64,000 bases of DNA from Nitratireductor mangrovi (GTDB lineage Bacteria; Pseudomonadota; Alphaproteobacteria; Rhizobiales; Rhizobiaceae), in contig NZ_CP042301.2 of the NCBI RefSeq assembly GCF_007922615.2, positions 2,728,001-2,792,000 of the forward strand, in the 5' to 3' direction. Below the pieces are notes generated by a model, which was not told where the DNA came from, did no database searches, and was given only the letters and a program-made list of their open reading frames with translations. Numbering within the stretch: position 1 is the stretch's first letter; the number at the start of each line of letters is the position of its first letter. Position numbers and translations under genes: made by a program. This document shows, piece after piece, positions 8,119-17,647 of this stretch.

Positions 8119-8901
8119 CTAGGCGGTCGGGATCGAGCCACCGTCGATCACGAACTCCGTCCCCGTGATACTGGCAGCGTGATCAGAGGTGAGGAACGCG
8201 ATCAGACTGGCGACTTCTGCAGGGCTCGACGGGCGGCCGATCGGGATTCCGCCGAGCGAAGCCATGATCCGGCGCTTGCCCTCTTCGGCATCGGCCCCAA
8301 CTTCTGCGCCCATGCGTTCGGCAAGGTGCACCGCGGCTTCCGTTTCGATCCATCCGGGCGAGACGCGGACAACCCGAATGCCCTTCGGCGACACCTCTTT
8401 CGACAGCGCCTTGCTGTAGGTGGAAAGCGCCGCCTTCGCCGCCGCATAGGCCATCGTTGCCTCCGGCAGCGGCATGGTGTGCTGGATCGAGGTGACGTGA
8501 ACGATCACCCCACCGCCGTTCGCGACCATGCCGGGCACCAGTGCGCGATCGAGCCGCACGGCGGGCATCAGGTTGAGATCGAGCTCCCGCCGCCATTCAC
8601 CGTCGCCGAGCGCCGCGAATCCTCCGGCCGGAGCCGACGAACCGCCCAGCATGTGGACGATGATGTCCACGCCGCCCCAGCGATCCTCTACCGCCGCCGC
8701 GAGCGTCTCGCAGCCTTCGGCCGATGTCAGGTCGGCGGCGACGAAGAGGACGCTATTATCGAGCCTGGCCGGCCGGCTGCGCGCGCTGGTCAGCACCTCG
8801 GCACCGAGTTCGCGAAGCAGCCGCACCGTCGCGGCGCCCGCCCCGCGCGTTCCGGACGTGACGAGCGCGCGTTTGCCTTCGAGAGTGATGAACGGGATCA
8901 T
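8119..8901 (-). CDS. SDR-family NAD(P)-dependent oxidoreductase
   Basis: A 260-residue short-chain dehydrogenase/reductase. The nucleotide-binding TSGTRGAGA replaces the usual TGxxxGxG with a Ser. HMLGGSS stands in for the NAG region, the catalytic Ser is in HVTSIQHT and the YxxxK motif is YAAAKAAL. The C-terminal [11 protein letters not shown] is typical. The substrate is not predictable. The start ATG at 8901 overlaps the stop of the upstream NTF2-like gene by 4 bp (ATGA), so the two are co-translated. Confidence 0.88.
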   Translation of the reverse strand: MIPFITLEGKRALVTSGTRGAGAATVRLLRELGAEVLTSARSRPARLDNSVLFVAADLTSAEGCETLAAAVEDRWGGVDIIVHMLGGSSAPAGGFAALGDGEWRRELDLNLMPAVRLDRALVPGMVANGGGVIVHVTSIQHTMPLPEATMAYAAAKAALSTYSKALSKEVSPKGIRVVRVSPGWIETEAAVHLAERMGAEVGADAEEGKRRIMASLGGIPIGRPSSPAEVASLIAFLTSDHAASITGTEFVIDGGSIPTA

Positions 8902-9227
8902 GGGACGATCTCCAACGATGCGATCCGGTCGCCGTCCAGACGGAAGACGTAGCGGAGATCGATCGGGCTGCCCGGGAAATTGCCCGCCACCCGACCCGTC
9001 ACGACCGTGCGGCCTTCGTCCTCCGAAAGTGCGATGGGCTCGACTGCATAGGTGTAGGCCGTGGACGCTTCGGTCTTCCAGCGGCGGATCGCCTCCCGTC
9101 CGGCGTGTGTCCTGCGTTCGTCCGTCACGACGGCATCGTCGCGGAAGCACGCGGCCACGGCGTCGACGGACCGGCTTCGGTCTGCTTCGAAATAGGCCGC
9201 AATCGGCCCGGGTAGCTGAATGTCCAT
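8898..9227 (-). CDS. NTF2-like (SnoaL-type) small protein
   Basis: A 109-residue NTF2-like fold protein: [23 protein letters not shown], then a [21 protein letters not shown] block and beta strands ending in [10 protein letters not shown]. This pattern is common to SnoaL/ketosteroid-isomerase-like pocket proteins, whose activity is hard to predict. ATG at 9227 was chosen over 9287 because [13 protein letters not shown] matches the family N terminus. It forms a two-gene operon with the SDR gene and is divergent from the LysR gene. Confidence 0.75.
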   Translation of the reverse strand: MDIQLPGPIAAYFEADRSRSVDAVAACFRDDAVVTDERRTHAGREAIRRWKTEASTAYTYAVEPIALSEDEGRTVVTGRVAGNFPGSPIDLRYVFRLDGDRIASLEIVP

Positions 9228-9313
9228 CCGTTCATCTCCGTTGCTGGCATTGTCGGGCGCCAGATCCGGCGTCGATGGCTGCAACATAAGGCTAGACCTC
9301 CGTCACGATAATT

Positions 9314-9354
9314 GGGACAAAGGTGAACGTCGCATTGCGAAAAGCGGGACAATG
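9314..9354. promoter_or_regulatory. Candidate LysR site in the divergent promoter
   Basis: GGGACAA occurs at 9314-9320 and again at 9346-9352, three helical turns apart, and CATTG (9333-9337) forms an inverted repeat with CAATG (9350-9354). The position between the LysR gene and the divergent pair fits autoregulation, but the arms are short. Confidence 0.3.
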
Positions 9355-10254
9355 TCGAGACAAGGCCTGATCGAACTCGAAGCGGTGCTCGCCATTGCGG
9401 CACGGGGTTCCTTCCGCGCGGCTGCACTCGAACTCGGCCTCTCGACGACGGCGCTGAGCAACCTGATCGCCAAGGTTGAGCGAGAGCTCGGTGTGCGTCT
9501 GTTCAACCGCACCACGCGCAGCGTCTCGCTCACGGATGCCGGGCGGACCTTCGTGGGTCAAGTAGGACCGGCCGTTCATGAGATCCAGGAGGCGATGGCG
9601 GTGGTTCGGGCGCAGCAGGATACGCCGTCGGGAACGCTACGCATCAACGCCTTTGCCACAGGCGCCCGCGAGATCCTTGCGCCGCTGGTGCTCGCCTTCC
9701 TGCGACGTTATCCGGAGGTCCACGTCGATCTGGTCACGGAGGGCCGTATCGTCGACATCGTCGCGGAAGGGTTCGACCTGGGCCTCCGCACCGCAGATCT
9801 TGTACCGAGCGACATGATCGCAGTTTCACTCGGCGTTCCGCGCAGCTTCGCAGTCGTCGCCACCCCGTCCTACTTCGACGCACATGGCAGGCCGCGGGTT
9901 CCCCCGGATCTCTTCGCACACCAGTGTATCCGGATCCGTCTGCCGAACGGCGCCCCCTATCGCTGGCACTTCGAGAAGGATGGCAATCCGGTACAGATCG
10001 ACGTCGACGGACCGATTACCCTCGACGAGGCGTCGCTGTCTCGGATCGCCGTTCTCGAAGGGGTCGGTGTCGGCTTCTTCATGGAAGCGGACGTCCGTGA
10101 AGACATCGCCGCAAGGCGGCTCGAACGCGTTCTCCAGGACTGGACGCCTCCGACCGTTCCACTCTGCCTCTACTATCCGGGTCGCAAGAACCCGTCTGCC
10201 GCTTTCCGAGCGTTCATCGGCCTGGCGCGCGAGTTCGGAAAGACCGCCATATAG
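9352..10254 (+). CDS. LysR-family transcriptional regulator
   Basis: A 300-residue LysR regulator: an N-terminal winged HTH (residues 1-60; [33 protein letters not shown]), a linker helix, then a two-lobe effector domain beginning [20 protein letters not shown]. It is closest in feel to the DsdC/CrgA-like group that often controls an adjacent SDR or quinone-handling gene. ATG at 9352 was chosen because the frame back to 9220 overlaps the divergent gene. The likely target is the SDR/NTF2 pair. Confidence 0.9.
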   Translation: MSRQGLIELEAVLAIAARGSFRAAALELGLSTTALSNLIAKVERELGVRLFNRTTRSVSLTDAGRTFVGQVGPAVHEIQEAMAVVRAQQDTPSGTLRINAFATGAREILAPLVLAFLRRYPEVHVDLVTEGRIVDIVAEGFDLGLRTADLVPSDMIAVSLGVPRSFAVVATPSYFDAHGRPRVPPDLFAHQCIRIRLPNGAPYRWHFEKDGNPVQIDVDGPITLDEASLSRIAVLEGVGVGFFMEADVREDIAARRLERVLQDWTPPTVPLCLYYPGRKNPSAAFRAFIGLAREFGKTAI

Positions 10255-10544
10255 GGGATGAAGATCGGACCGTGTGCACGTCTGCTTTGGCGGCAGATCG
10301 TTCAAGCGGCATCCGCTCCAACAGCAGTGATGAAAGGCACCCAACCACTGGCATGAGGCGCGAATAGCCCGTAGGGAAAGACTCCTGCGGATCATTCACA
10401 CGCGGCGATTCGGGGCCGTGAGCGGATGGCTGGTTCCGAGGTGCCCAATGCTATTGGCGGACATTCGGCGCGGGATGCGAGGTAGCCCGATCGATGCTCA
10501 TGGCCGAACGTTTGTTGTCGGCTCGTTGATGCACGGCGACACGA
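10255..10544. other. Gene-free gap between the LysR and AraC stops
   Basis: A convergent gap of 290 bp. No coding region, strong hairpin or repeat was recognised. It marks the boundary of the N-demethylation locus. Confidence 0.5.
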
Positions 10545-11486
10545 TCACGGGTCCTTGCGCCGTTGCGCGTCGCCCCCCTTAGGCCCCTGGACCTGGCCGT
10601 GCAGTTCGCTGCGGCCCTTCACCGTCAGACCGCTCTTTCTGCCCGTGAATTTCGACAGCTCACGCAGTTCCGCCGGCGTGCGATAGCCGCCTCTCGCGCG
10701 GATTTCCTTCGGAGAGACGCCGTAGCGCTGCTTGATTTGGCGCGAGAAGTGGAAGGGATTCTTGTAGCCGCATTGATAAGCGATCTCGGCGATCGTCAAC
10801 CCCGTGTTGAGGAGCAGAAACTGGCTCCGATCCGCGCGCTTCTGCCAAAGATAGCGGATAGGCGTCACCCCCAGGTGCTTTCCGAACAGGGAGATCAGGT
10901 GCTGCGGCGTGACGCCGGCCTTGGACGCGAGGCCTGCGACGGTAAGGTCGTCCGCGAAGTAGTCGTCGATGTGCTGCTTCGCCGTCTGCACCGGTCGCGG
11001 CATCTGCAGCGCCTGTTCCCACATGCGTGCGTCATGGAAGAAGGCGTGGAAAACGGCCTCTCCGAGCGCGTTTCTGAAGGCGTTGATATTGGCGCCGAAA
11101 GCCGAGCCGAGATCGACGCCAATCCGTATGAGCGTGTCGAGGCGTTCGGAGATGTCGATGCCGGCGCTGCCGCCCCTCACGCGCATTGCGACCGCTTCCG
11201 GTAGGTTGCCCGGCGTTGCCTCGCACCAACTCACGCGTACCCGACGCTTGATCTCGAATTCCGCGAGGTAGATATGCTCATTGTAGAAGATGCCGCACTG
11301 ACCCTCGTCGAGCATGGCGCGGGTGTCATCGCTGGTGATCGTGACCTGGCCTTCATGCACGAGCAGGATGCAAAGATAGCGGCCGGTCAGGGGACCGTAG
11401 ACGCCGCCCAGCGGATAAAGAGCTTCACCAAACGCGAAGCCCTGTGAGGTATCTGCAATGTCTGACACCGGCCTTCCGTAGTCCAT
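10545..11486 (-). CDS. AraC-family transcriptional regulator of the demethylase locus
   Basis: A 313-residue regulator with an N-terminal cupin-like sensing half and a C-terminal AraC/XylS double HTH. AGLASKAGVTPQHLISLFGKH is the first helix-turn-helix and TIAEIAYQCGYKNPFHFSR the second, followed by FxxxxGVSPKEIR. The C-terminal ~40 residues are a basic extension beyond the usual end. It is divergent from the BMP binding-protein gene, so it probably activates the importer and the downstream oxygenase genes; a shared DNA element upstream of these genes is described separately. Confidence 0.9.
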   Translation of the reverse strand: MDYGRPVSDIADTSQGFAFGEALYPLGGVYGPLTGRYLCILLVHEGQVTITSDDTRAMLDEGQCGIFYNEHIYLAEFEIKRRVRVSWCEATPGNLPEAVAMRVRGGSAGIDISERLDTLIRIGVDLGSAFGANINAFRNALGEAVFHAFFHDARMWEQALQMPRPVQTAKQHIDDYFADDLTVAGLASKAGVTPQHLISLFGKHLGVTPIRYLWQKRADRSQFLLLNTGLTIAEIAYQCGYKNPFHFSRQIKQRYGVSPKEIRARGGYRTPAELRELSKFTGRKSGLTVKGRSELHGQVQGPKGGDAQRRKDP

Positions 11487-11513
11487 TCGGGCGTTTCCAG
11501 CGCCTCGCCTGAT

Positions 11514-11539
11514 GGCACCTTACGGCCGTGCCAAATCTT
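11514..11539. promoter_or_regulatory. AraC-site candidate, element A (inverted repeat GGCAC-N9-GTGCC)
   Basis: GGCAC (11514-11518) and GTGCC (11528-11532) form an inverted repeat just upstream of the araC-type gene and ~190 bp before the BMP gene. Read on the minus strand it gives AAGATTTGGCACGGCCGT, similar to elements upstream of both oxygenase genes (16515 and 17531). Confidence 0.45.
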
Positions 11540-11728
11540 CATTCAAGATATTTTTTGGAGCGGTGGCGGCATTCCGGTGCTTGTTCCCTTGCAGCACAAT
11601 CGCCAGCGTCGGGTAACTCTGGACGCCACGCGGATCGTGGCTTTCAGGGCTATCGTAGCGCGCAGAAACGCCAACAAGAACAAGATGGCCTGTCGCGTCG
11701 AGAGTCGGCTCTGAATGGGAGAACAATC

Positions 11729-12820
11729 ATGAAAATGACTCGCAGGGATATCCTCGGGTATGGCGGAGCAACGGGCGCGCTGGTCCTGGCTGGTGGTTTC
11801 GCAAGCAGCGCGCGTGCTCAGGAAGCGATGAAGATCGCGATCGTGAATTCATCGCCGGCGAATGAAGTCGGCTGGAGCAAGCAGCACGAGCTGGCAACGA
11901 AGGCGCTGAAGGCGGAGAAGGGCGACGCCGTTTCCCTCACCGTGCTCGACAGCATCTTCAATCCTCAGGACGCGGAGCGGGTTTTCCGCCAACTCGCCTC
12001 GGAGGGCAACCAGCTGATCATCGGCACGAGTTTTTCCCTCGGCGCACCAATGCACAAGGTTGCGCCGCGCTTTCCAGACATCGCGTTCGAACATTGCGCC
12101 GGGATCACCACCGGCAAGAACATCGGCGTGTTTGACGCGAAGTATCATGAAGGCAACTACGTTTCGGGTGTCGCCGCGGCACATATGACGAAGTCGAAGA
12201 AGCTCGGCTGGGTGCTCAGCTTCCCGGTGCCGGCCATCCTGAGCCCCGTCAACGCCTTCCTGCAGGGGGCTCGAAGCGTCGACCCCGAGATTACCTGCAA
12301 CGTGATCTTTCTCAACACCTGGTACGACCCCGGCAAGGAAAAGGAAGCCGCGCGGGCCCTGCTGTCGCAAGGCTGCGATGTGATCGGCGCGATGACGGAC
12401 ACCGGCGTTACCGCGCAGGCGTCGGCCGACAAGGGGGCCTATGTGGTGGCATTCGGCAGCGATCACAGCCAGTTCGCGCCGGAACATCACCTGACGGCGT
12501 GCACCTTCGACTGGTCGAGCTACTACATCGGCGCAACGACCGACGTGGCGAACGGTACATGGGAGGCGAAATATCGCTGGGGCGGCATCGCAGAAGGCGT
12601 CATCAAGATGTCGCCTTATTCCGAGGTGATCCCTGCTTCCGTGCGGGACGAGTTGAAGGCGATCGAACAGCGCATCGCCTCAGGTGACCTCAATCCCTTC
12701 ACGGGGGAGATCAAGGACCAGAACGGCCAGGTGAAGGTCGAATCCGGTGCGGTTCTTTCCGATGAGGAGATCCGGGGCATGGATTGGCTGGTCGAGGGCA
12801 TGATCGGCACCATGGGTTGA
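11729..12820 (+). CDS. BMP-family ABC transporter substrate-binding protein (Tat signal)
   Basis: A 363-residue periplasmic binding protein of the BMP/Med (PnrA-like) family, whose members bind nucleosides and purines. The N terminus MKMTRRDILGYGG followed by a hydrophobic stretch ending ASSARA is a twin-arginine signal. The start at 11729 is preceded by a GGGAGA box. Family hallmarks include an early NEVGWSKQHE block, the IGTSFSLGAPMHKVAPRFPDIAFEHCAG core and a late YRWGGIAEGVIKMSPYS stretch. It is the first gene of the importer operon (binding protein, ATPase, two permeases) and is likely specific for a purine-like N-methylated compound, given the downstream enzymes. Confidence 0.9.
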   Translation: MKMTRRDILGYGGATGALVLAGGFASSARAQEAMKIAIVNSSPANEVGWSKQHELATKALKAEKGDAVSLTVLDSIFNPQDAERVFRQLASEGNQLIIGTSFSLGAPMHKVAPRFPDIAFEHCAGITTGKNIGVFDAKYHEGNYVSGVAAAHMTKSKKLGWVLSFPVPAILSPVNAFLQGARSVDPEITCNVIFLNTWYDPGKEKEAARALLSQGCDVIGAMTDTGVTAQASADKGAYVVAFGSDHSQFAPEHHLTACTFDWSSYYIGATTDVANGTWEAKYRWGGIAEGVIKMSPYSEVIPASVRDELKAIEQRIASGDLNPFTGEIKDQNGQVKVESGAVLSDEEIRGMDWLVEGMIGTMG

Positions 12821-12911
12821 CCGGCGCCGCCGGCGTGATTGCGCGACACCGGACCGTGTGTCGCGCAATCTCACGACCGACGACACGCGACATGCTAGTG
12901 ACGAAAACGGA

Positions 12912-14435
12912 ATGACCCCTCGCCTCGAATTGAGAAACATCACCAAGCGGTTTGCCGGATTCGCGGCCAATGACGACATCTCGATGGCGATAGCGCCCGG
13001 CGAGATCCACGCCGTCCTCGGTGAGAACGGTGCCGGCAAGTCGACACTGATGAAGATCATCTACGGCGCGTCTCAGGCCGATGCCGGGACGATGTTCTTT
13101 GACGGCAAGCTGGTGCCACGCCACGAGCCGGCGACCGCTCGTTCGTTGGGAATCGAGATGGTCTACCAGCACTTCGCCTTGTTCGAGTCGGTCACGGTGG
13201 TCGAAAACATTGCGCTTTCATATGGAGGCGGATTCGACCTGGCCGCGCTGGCCGAGCGCGTGTCGGACCTGTCGCAGCGCTATGCGATGCCGATCGATCC
13301 CCACCGGCGCGTTCACGACCTTTCGGTCGGCGAACGCCAGCGTGTGGAAATCGTGCGCTGCCTGTTGCGCACGCCCAAGCTGCTGATCCTCGATGAACCG
13401 ACGTCCGTGCTGACGCCCCAGGCGGTTGCACGGCTGTTCGAGACGCTGCGGCAGTTGTCGGCGGAAGACTGCAGCATCCTCTACATCAGCCACAAGCTCG
13501 ACGAGGTGCAGGAGCTTTGCGACACGGCCACGGTGCTGCGAAACGGCCGGGTTTCGGGAACCGCACGGCCACGCGATGCGACGGCGGCCGAGTTGGCGAG
13601 GATGATGGTGGGCTCCGCACTGCCCGAAATCAGGATCGCGTCGCCCCATCCCACGCCGCGACCGCGACTCCAGGTCCAGCGGCTGTCGGCCGAACCAGCC
13701 GACATCCACGGCACCCGACTCGAGGATATCTCCTTCGCAGTACATGGGGGCGAGATCGTCGGCGTCGCCGGCGTATCGGGCAACGGGCAGGCCGAACTCG
13801 CGAGCCTCCTAAGCGGGGAGCGCCTGGCGAGCGATCCGGAGGCGATCCAGATCGAGGACCGCCAGGTCGGTCATCTCGGGGTTTCAAGACGCAGGGAAAT
13901 GGGGCTTGCTTTCATCCCCGAGGAGCGCCTCGGCCGCGGTGCCGTGCCGACACAAAGCCTCTGGGAAAACGCCCTCCTTACAGCCCACCGGCTTGGGCTT
14001 GTCTGGTCGAGAATGGTCAACCGGACGGAGGCCGAGGCGTTCTCGCGCGCCATCATAGAGCGGTTCGACGTGCGAACCCGCGGTCCCCGATCGAGCGCAC
14101 AGAGCCTCTCGGGCGGCAACCTGCAGAAATACATCGTCGGACGCGAACTGGCGCTGGAGCCGAAGGTTTTGCTCGTATCCCAGCCGACCTGGGGAGTGGA
14201 TGTCGGAGCCGCGGCGTTCATTCGTCAGACGCTTATCAATTTGAGCCGTGGTGGCGCCGCCGTCCTCGTCATCTCGGAAGAACTCGATGAGCTTTTCGAG
14301 ATATGCGACCGGCTGCTGGTCATGTGTCAGGGACGGCTGTCGAGGTCGCTGCGGCCTGGCGACGTCGATCGCGAGCAGGTGGGGTTGCTGATGACGAGGC
14401 CCGACCTGGTGCCAGACGGGCAGGAGGCCGCCTAG
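12912..14435 (+). CDS. ABC transporter ATPase, duplicated (BMP/YufO type)
   Basis: A 507-residue ATPase with two fused nucleotide-binding domains. The first is canonical: Walker A GENGAGKST, signature LSVGERQRVEIV, Walker B LLILDEPTSVL. The second is the degenerate half usual in this family: GVSGNGQAELASL at Walker A, LSGGNLQKYIVGREL as signature, and LLVSQPTWGVDVGA, where the catalytic Glu is replaced by Gln. ATG at 12912 (MTPRLELRNITKRF) was preferred to a GTG at 12858. It powers the two permeases that follow. Confidence 0.93.
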   Translation: MTPRLELRNITKRFAGFAANDDISMAIAPGEIHAVLGENGAGKSTLMKIIYGASQADAGTMFFDGKLVPRHEPATARSLGIEMVYQHFALFESVTVVENIALSYGGGFDLAALAERVSDLSQRYAMPIDPHRRVHDLSVGERQRVEIVRCLLRTPKLLILDEPTSVLTPQAVARLFETLRQLSAEDCSILYISHKLDEVQELCDTATVLRNGRVSGTARPRDATAAELARMMVGSALPEIRIASPHPTPRPRLQVQRLSAEPADIHGTRLEDISFAVHGGEIVGVAGVSGNGQAELASLLSGERLASDPEAIQIEDRQVGHLGVSRRREMGLAFIPEERLGRGAVPTQSLWENALLTAHRLGLVWSRMVNRTEAEAFSRAIIERFDVRTRGPRSSAQSLSGGNLQKYIVGRELALEPKVLLVSQPTWGVDVGAAAFIRQTLINLSRGGAAVLVISEELDELFEICDRLLVMCQGRLSRSLRPGDVDREQVGLLMTRPDLVPDGQEAA

Positions 14436-14436
14436 C

Positions 14437-15549
14437 TTGCACATCACCTTCGAGCACAGGCCCGAACCGTCCTCGGCTATGCGTTTCGGCGCGCCGCTGA
14501 TAGCCATTGCACTCACGCTCGTGGCGGGAACGGTCCTGTTTGTCGCCCTCGGCTACGATCCGCTCGCCACGTTCCGCGAGTTTTTCGTCACACCGCTCAA
14601 TTCAGTCAACGGCCTGTCCGAATGGCTGCTGAAGGCGTCGCCGCTGATCCTCATAGCGTGCGGATTGGCGGTCGGATTTCGAGCCAATGTGTGGAACATC
14701 GGCGCTGAAGGGCAACTGATATTGGGCGCGCTCGCGGCGAGCGGCATCGGGCTTTATTATCCGGATCCGGAAAGTCCGCTGCTTTTGCCGCTGATGGTGG
14801 TCGGAGGAGCACTCGCCGGCATGGCCTGGGCCACGATACCGGCATTCCTTCGGGCCAGGCTCAACACCAACGAGATACTTGTGACGCTGATGCTCACCTA
14901 TGTTGCGAGCCTGCTGTTGTCATGGCTCGTGCGAGGGCCGTGGCGCGACCCGGCCGGCTTCAATTTTCCGCAGACGGCGCTTTTGCCGTATGACGCGATG
15001 TGGCCGCTTTTCGATAACGCCTACCGTCTGAACGTCTCGATCTTCGTCACCGCGGTCGCGGTGGTCGTGATGTGGGTATTCACGGAACGGAGCTTTCCCG
15101 GATACAAGATGTCGGTCAGCGGCGCTGCGCCGCTCGCGGCGCGCTATGCCGGCTTCAGGGAATCCTCGGCCGTATGGATCGGGCTGCTTGCCGGCGGAAC
15201 GGCAGCCGGTCTTGCCGGGATGATGGAAGCGGCTGGGCCTCTCGGCCAGTTGTCGCCGCAGATATCGCCCGGTTATGGCTTCGCTGCGATTATCGTGGCC
15301 TTTATCGGCAGACTTAGCGCTATCGGCATCGTGCTGGCGGGCTTGTTGATGTCGCTGCTGTTTCTCGGCGGGGAAGCGGTCCAGATCAGCCTCGGCCTGC
15401 CTGCGGCGCTGACGCGCATCTTCCAGGGCATGCTGCTCTTCTTCCTGCTCGCGGCGGACTTCTTCGTCTTCTACCGGATTCGGGCTGTCGGAGCGGCGGC
15501 CAAGGAGCCGACCGAACCGCTCGCGCATCCCGCGAGTCAGGAAAGCTGA
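14437..15549 (+). CDS. ABC transporter permease (BMP/YufP type)
   Basis: A 370-residue inner-membrane permease with about eight to ten helices. GFRANVWNIGAEGQLILGALAA and NTNEILVTLMLTYVASLL are the conserved BMP-permease blocks. The TTG start at 14437 lies one base after the ATPase stop, indicating translational coupling; an ATG 14 codons later is also possible. It pairs with the next permease to form the heterodimeric channel. Confidence 0.9.
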   Translation: MHITFEHRPEPSSAMRFGAPLIAIALTLVAGTVLFVALGYDPLATFREFFVTPLNSVNGLSEWLLKASPLILIACGLAVGFRANVWNIGAEGQLILGALAASGIGLYYPDPESPLLLPLMVVGGALAGMAWATIPAFLRARLNTNEILVTLMLTYVASLLLSWLVRGPWRDPAGFNFPQTALLPYDAMWPLFDNAYRLNVSIFVTAVAVVVMWVFTERSFPGYKMSVSGAAPLAARYAGFRESSAVWIGLLAGGTAAGLAGMMEAAGPLGQLSPQISPGYGFAAIIVAFIGRLSAIGIVLAGLLMSLLFLGGEAVQISLGLPAALTRIFQGMLLFFLLAADFFVFYRIRAVGAAAKEPTEPLAHPASQES

Positions 15550-15559
15550 GGAGGCGGGC

Positions 15560-16480
15560 GTGGAACTCTTCATTGCCGTCTTCACAGGTACAGTCATTGC
15601 TGCGACGCCGCTGATCTTCGCCGCCCTCGGCGAACTCGTGGTGGAGAAGTCCGGCGTCCTCAACCTCGGCATCGAGGGCATGATGCTATTCGGCGCCGTG
15701 TTCGCATTCTGGGCGGCCGTTGCGGGGTTTCCGGCACCGATCGCGATCGTCGTGGGTGCCCTGGCGGGCGCGGCGGCCTCGCTGCTGTTCGGCGTTCTCA
15801 CGCTCACTTTTCTCACCAATCAGTGTGCGGCGGGGTTGGCGTTGGCGATCTTCGGCTCCGGTGTGTCGGCATTCTTCGGTGACCGGTTCGGCAGCGTTCA
15901 GATCCAGGCGCTGAAGCCGATCGACCTGCCATTCGTGTCGGACCTGCCGGTCGTCGGTTCGCTGCTGTTTCAATACGACCCGCTGGTCTACCTGGCCCTG
16001 GCGGCGTTCGTCCTGATCACCTGGTTTCTGTACCGCACCAAGGGCGGGCTGGTTCTGCGGACCACGGGCGAATCGCCGGAAAACGCCCACGCGATCGGGT
16101 ATCCCGTCATTCGAATACGCTATCTCGCCGTGCTCTTCGGCGGCCTCATGGCAGGTCTTGGCGGCGCTTATCTCTCGCTCGCCTACACGCCCTTGTGGGT
16201 GGAGGACATGACGGCGGGCAAGGGCTGGATCGCGCTCGCCCTGGTGGTGTTCGCCACCTGGCGTCCGACCCGCGTGCTTCTGGGAGCGTGGCTGTTTGGT
16301 GGACTTACCGTCATGCAATTGCAGGCCCAGGCGCACGGTGTGAGGGTTCCGTCCGAGCTGTTGTCGGCATTGCCCTATCTGGCAACGATCGCGGTTCTGG
16401 TCGTGATTTCCCAGAACCGGCGTTTGCTGCTGCAACACTACCCTGCTTCACTTGCGCGACCGTTCAGGCCCTCGACATAA
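15560..16480 (+). CDS. ABC transporter permease (BMP/YufQ type)
   Basis: A 306-residue permease with GELVVEKSGVLNLGIEGMMLFGA near the N terminus, the signature of the second BMP-type permease. FLTNQCAAGLALAIFGSGVSAFFG and the C-terminal TWRPTRVLLGAWLFGGLTV follow. The GTG start at 15560 has a GAGGAGG-like box. It completes the importer; the first oxygenase subunit starts 126 bp later, in a gap carrying element B. Confidence 0.9.
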   Translation: MELFIAVFTGTVIAATPLIFAALGELVVEKSGVLNLGIEGMMLFGAVFAFWAAVAGFPAPIAIVVGALAGAAASLLFGVLTLTFLTNQCAAGLALAIFGSGVSAFFGDRFGSVQIQALKPIDLPFVSDLPVVGSLLFQYDPLVYLALAAFVLITWFLYRTKGGLVLRTTGESPENAHAIGYPVIRIRYLAVLFGGLMAGLGGAYLSLAYTPLWVEDMTAGKGWIALALVVFATWRPTRVLLGAWLFGGLTVMQLQAQAHGVRVPSELLSALPYLATIAVLVVISQNRRLLLQHYPASLARPFRPST

Positions 16481-16514
16481 GGCCGGGAAATCGGCGGCGA
16501 CCTTAACTGAGGAT

Positions 16515-16544
16515 AAGTTTTGGCAGTTGCTCGTCATGGCCGGC
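16515..16544 (+). promoter_or_regulatory. Shared upstream element B (before oxygenase subunit 1)
   Basis: AAGTTTTGGC...CGTCATGGCCGG matches element C upstream of the second oxygenase gene at 21 of 29 positions, including an unbroken CGTCATGGCCG. It is candidate regulator-binding DNA, 63 bp before the chosen start at 16607. Confidence 0.45.
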
Positions 16545-16606
16545 TCCGGCGCTGGCGGCTATCGTCTTGTTACACCTCCGGTCGTGTAATTGCGGGAGAC
16601 AAAACG

Positions 16607-17509
16607 ATGCAAGACGCAAAGTGCACCGATCCCATCATCCTGAACCTCTGGCATCCGATCAGTGCCGTTGCCGACCTTGCGAAGGGCAGGGTTCAGGAGA
16701 CGCGACTGCTCGGCGAGCGGGTTTGCTATACCGCGGACGAAGAAGGCGGATTTGCGGTCTGGCTGTCCCCGGCCGCGCATTCGCACGGATCTGTCGTTGC
16801 CGCGCCCGACGTCTCCGACCGGTTGCCCGCCAAGTCCGCCTACGGCTACCTCTGGGCAAGTCTGGGGGATCCCGTGGACCTTTTCCCCCTGCCCGAATAC
16901 GACGAAGCCGATCGGCGCCGCTTCAACTCGGCGACTTTCGGCGTCAATGTCTCGGCTCCGCGCGCGGTCGAGAACTTCCTTGATCTCGGCCATTTGCCAT
17001 ATGTGCATCCCGGGATTCTGGGTGAAGAACCGCACACCGAAGTCCGCGAGTATGATGTCGAGATTTCGGCGGAGCGGGACGAAGTCCTGGCGACGCGATG
17101 CAAGGTATTTCAACCCCGCGCCTCCAGTGCGTCGACTTCCGGGCAGGATGTCGACTACATCTTCAGAGTGCCGCACCCGTACTGCTCGGTGCTCTATAAA
17201 TGGAACCCGGTCGACGAAACGCGTATGGACGTCGTCGCCATCTTCATGCAGGCCGTGAGCCAGGAGCAGGTGCGCGTCCACTTCATGTCATGCGTTCTCG
17301 ACGACGTGAATGAAGACAGGATGATCAAGCGGTTTCACCAGACCATCTTCGGGCAGGACAAACCGATCCTGGAGAACCAGCATCCCAAGCGATTGCCACT
17401 CGATCCGCGCGCCGAAACGCCGATCCGTGCGGACAAGTCGGCGATCGCCTATCGTCGCTGGCTCAGCCAGAAGGGTGTCACCTACGGCGTGATCCCAGCC
17501 TCCCAGTAG
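16607..17509 (+). CDS. Rieske-less oxygenase catalytic subunit 1 (NdmC-like N-demethylase)
   Basis: A 300-residue homologue of the catalytic (C-terminal) part of Rieske non-heme iron oxygenases. The mononuclear iron site is intact in ENFLDLGHLPYVH (Asn123, Asp126, His129, His134), and Asp251 in FGQDKPILENQ is the expected third ligand. The N terminus keeps WHPI and GYLWASLGDP, which normally flank a Rieske domain, but the CxH...CxxH cluster-binding loops are absent. This is the NdmC architecture, in which electrons come from a Rieske domain carried on the reductase. Start ATG 16607 has CGGGAGA 7 nt upstream; a longer frame from 16520 is unsupported. The second subunit follows in tandem. Confidence 0.85.
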   Translation: MQDAKCTDPIILNLWHPISAVADLAKGRVQETRLLGERVCYTADEEGGFAVWLSPAAHSHGSVVAAPDVSDRLPAKSAYGYLWASLGDPVDLFPLPEYDEADRRRFNSATFGVNVSAPRAVENFLDLGHLPYVHPGILGEEPHTEVREYDVEISAERDEVLATRCKVFQPRASSASTSGQDVDYIFRVPHPYCSVLYKWNPVDETRMDVVAIFMQAVSQEQVRVHFMSCVLDDVNEDRMIKRFHQTIFGQDKPILENQHPKRLPLDPRAETPIRADKSAIAYRRWLSQKGVTYGVIPASQ

Positions 17510-17530
17510 GTTCCGATCTTAATTCAAGAC

Positions 17531-17560
17531 AAGAATTGGCCATCGGCCGTCATGGCCGTG
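17531..17560 (+). promoter_or_regulatory. Shared upstream element C (before oxygenase subunit 2)
   Basis: AAGAATTGGC...CGTCATGGCCGT is similar to element B. A TTCAAGA preceding it is also seen beside element A. It lies 88 bp before the start at 17648, in a 138-bp gap between tandem paralogues. Confidence 0.45.
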
Positions 17561-17647
17561 CGTAGGCCGCCGGTCTAGGATTTCCCACTGCCTGCGAAAG
17601 GCCGGCATTGGCCGCCGGCAGGCTGGGAGATGTCACGGGAGGAGGCA

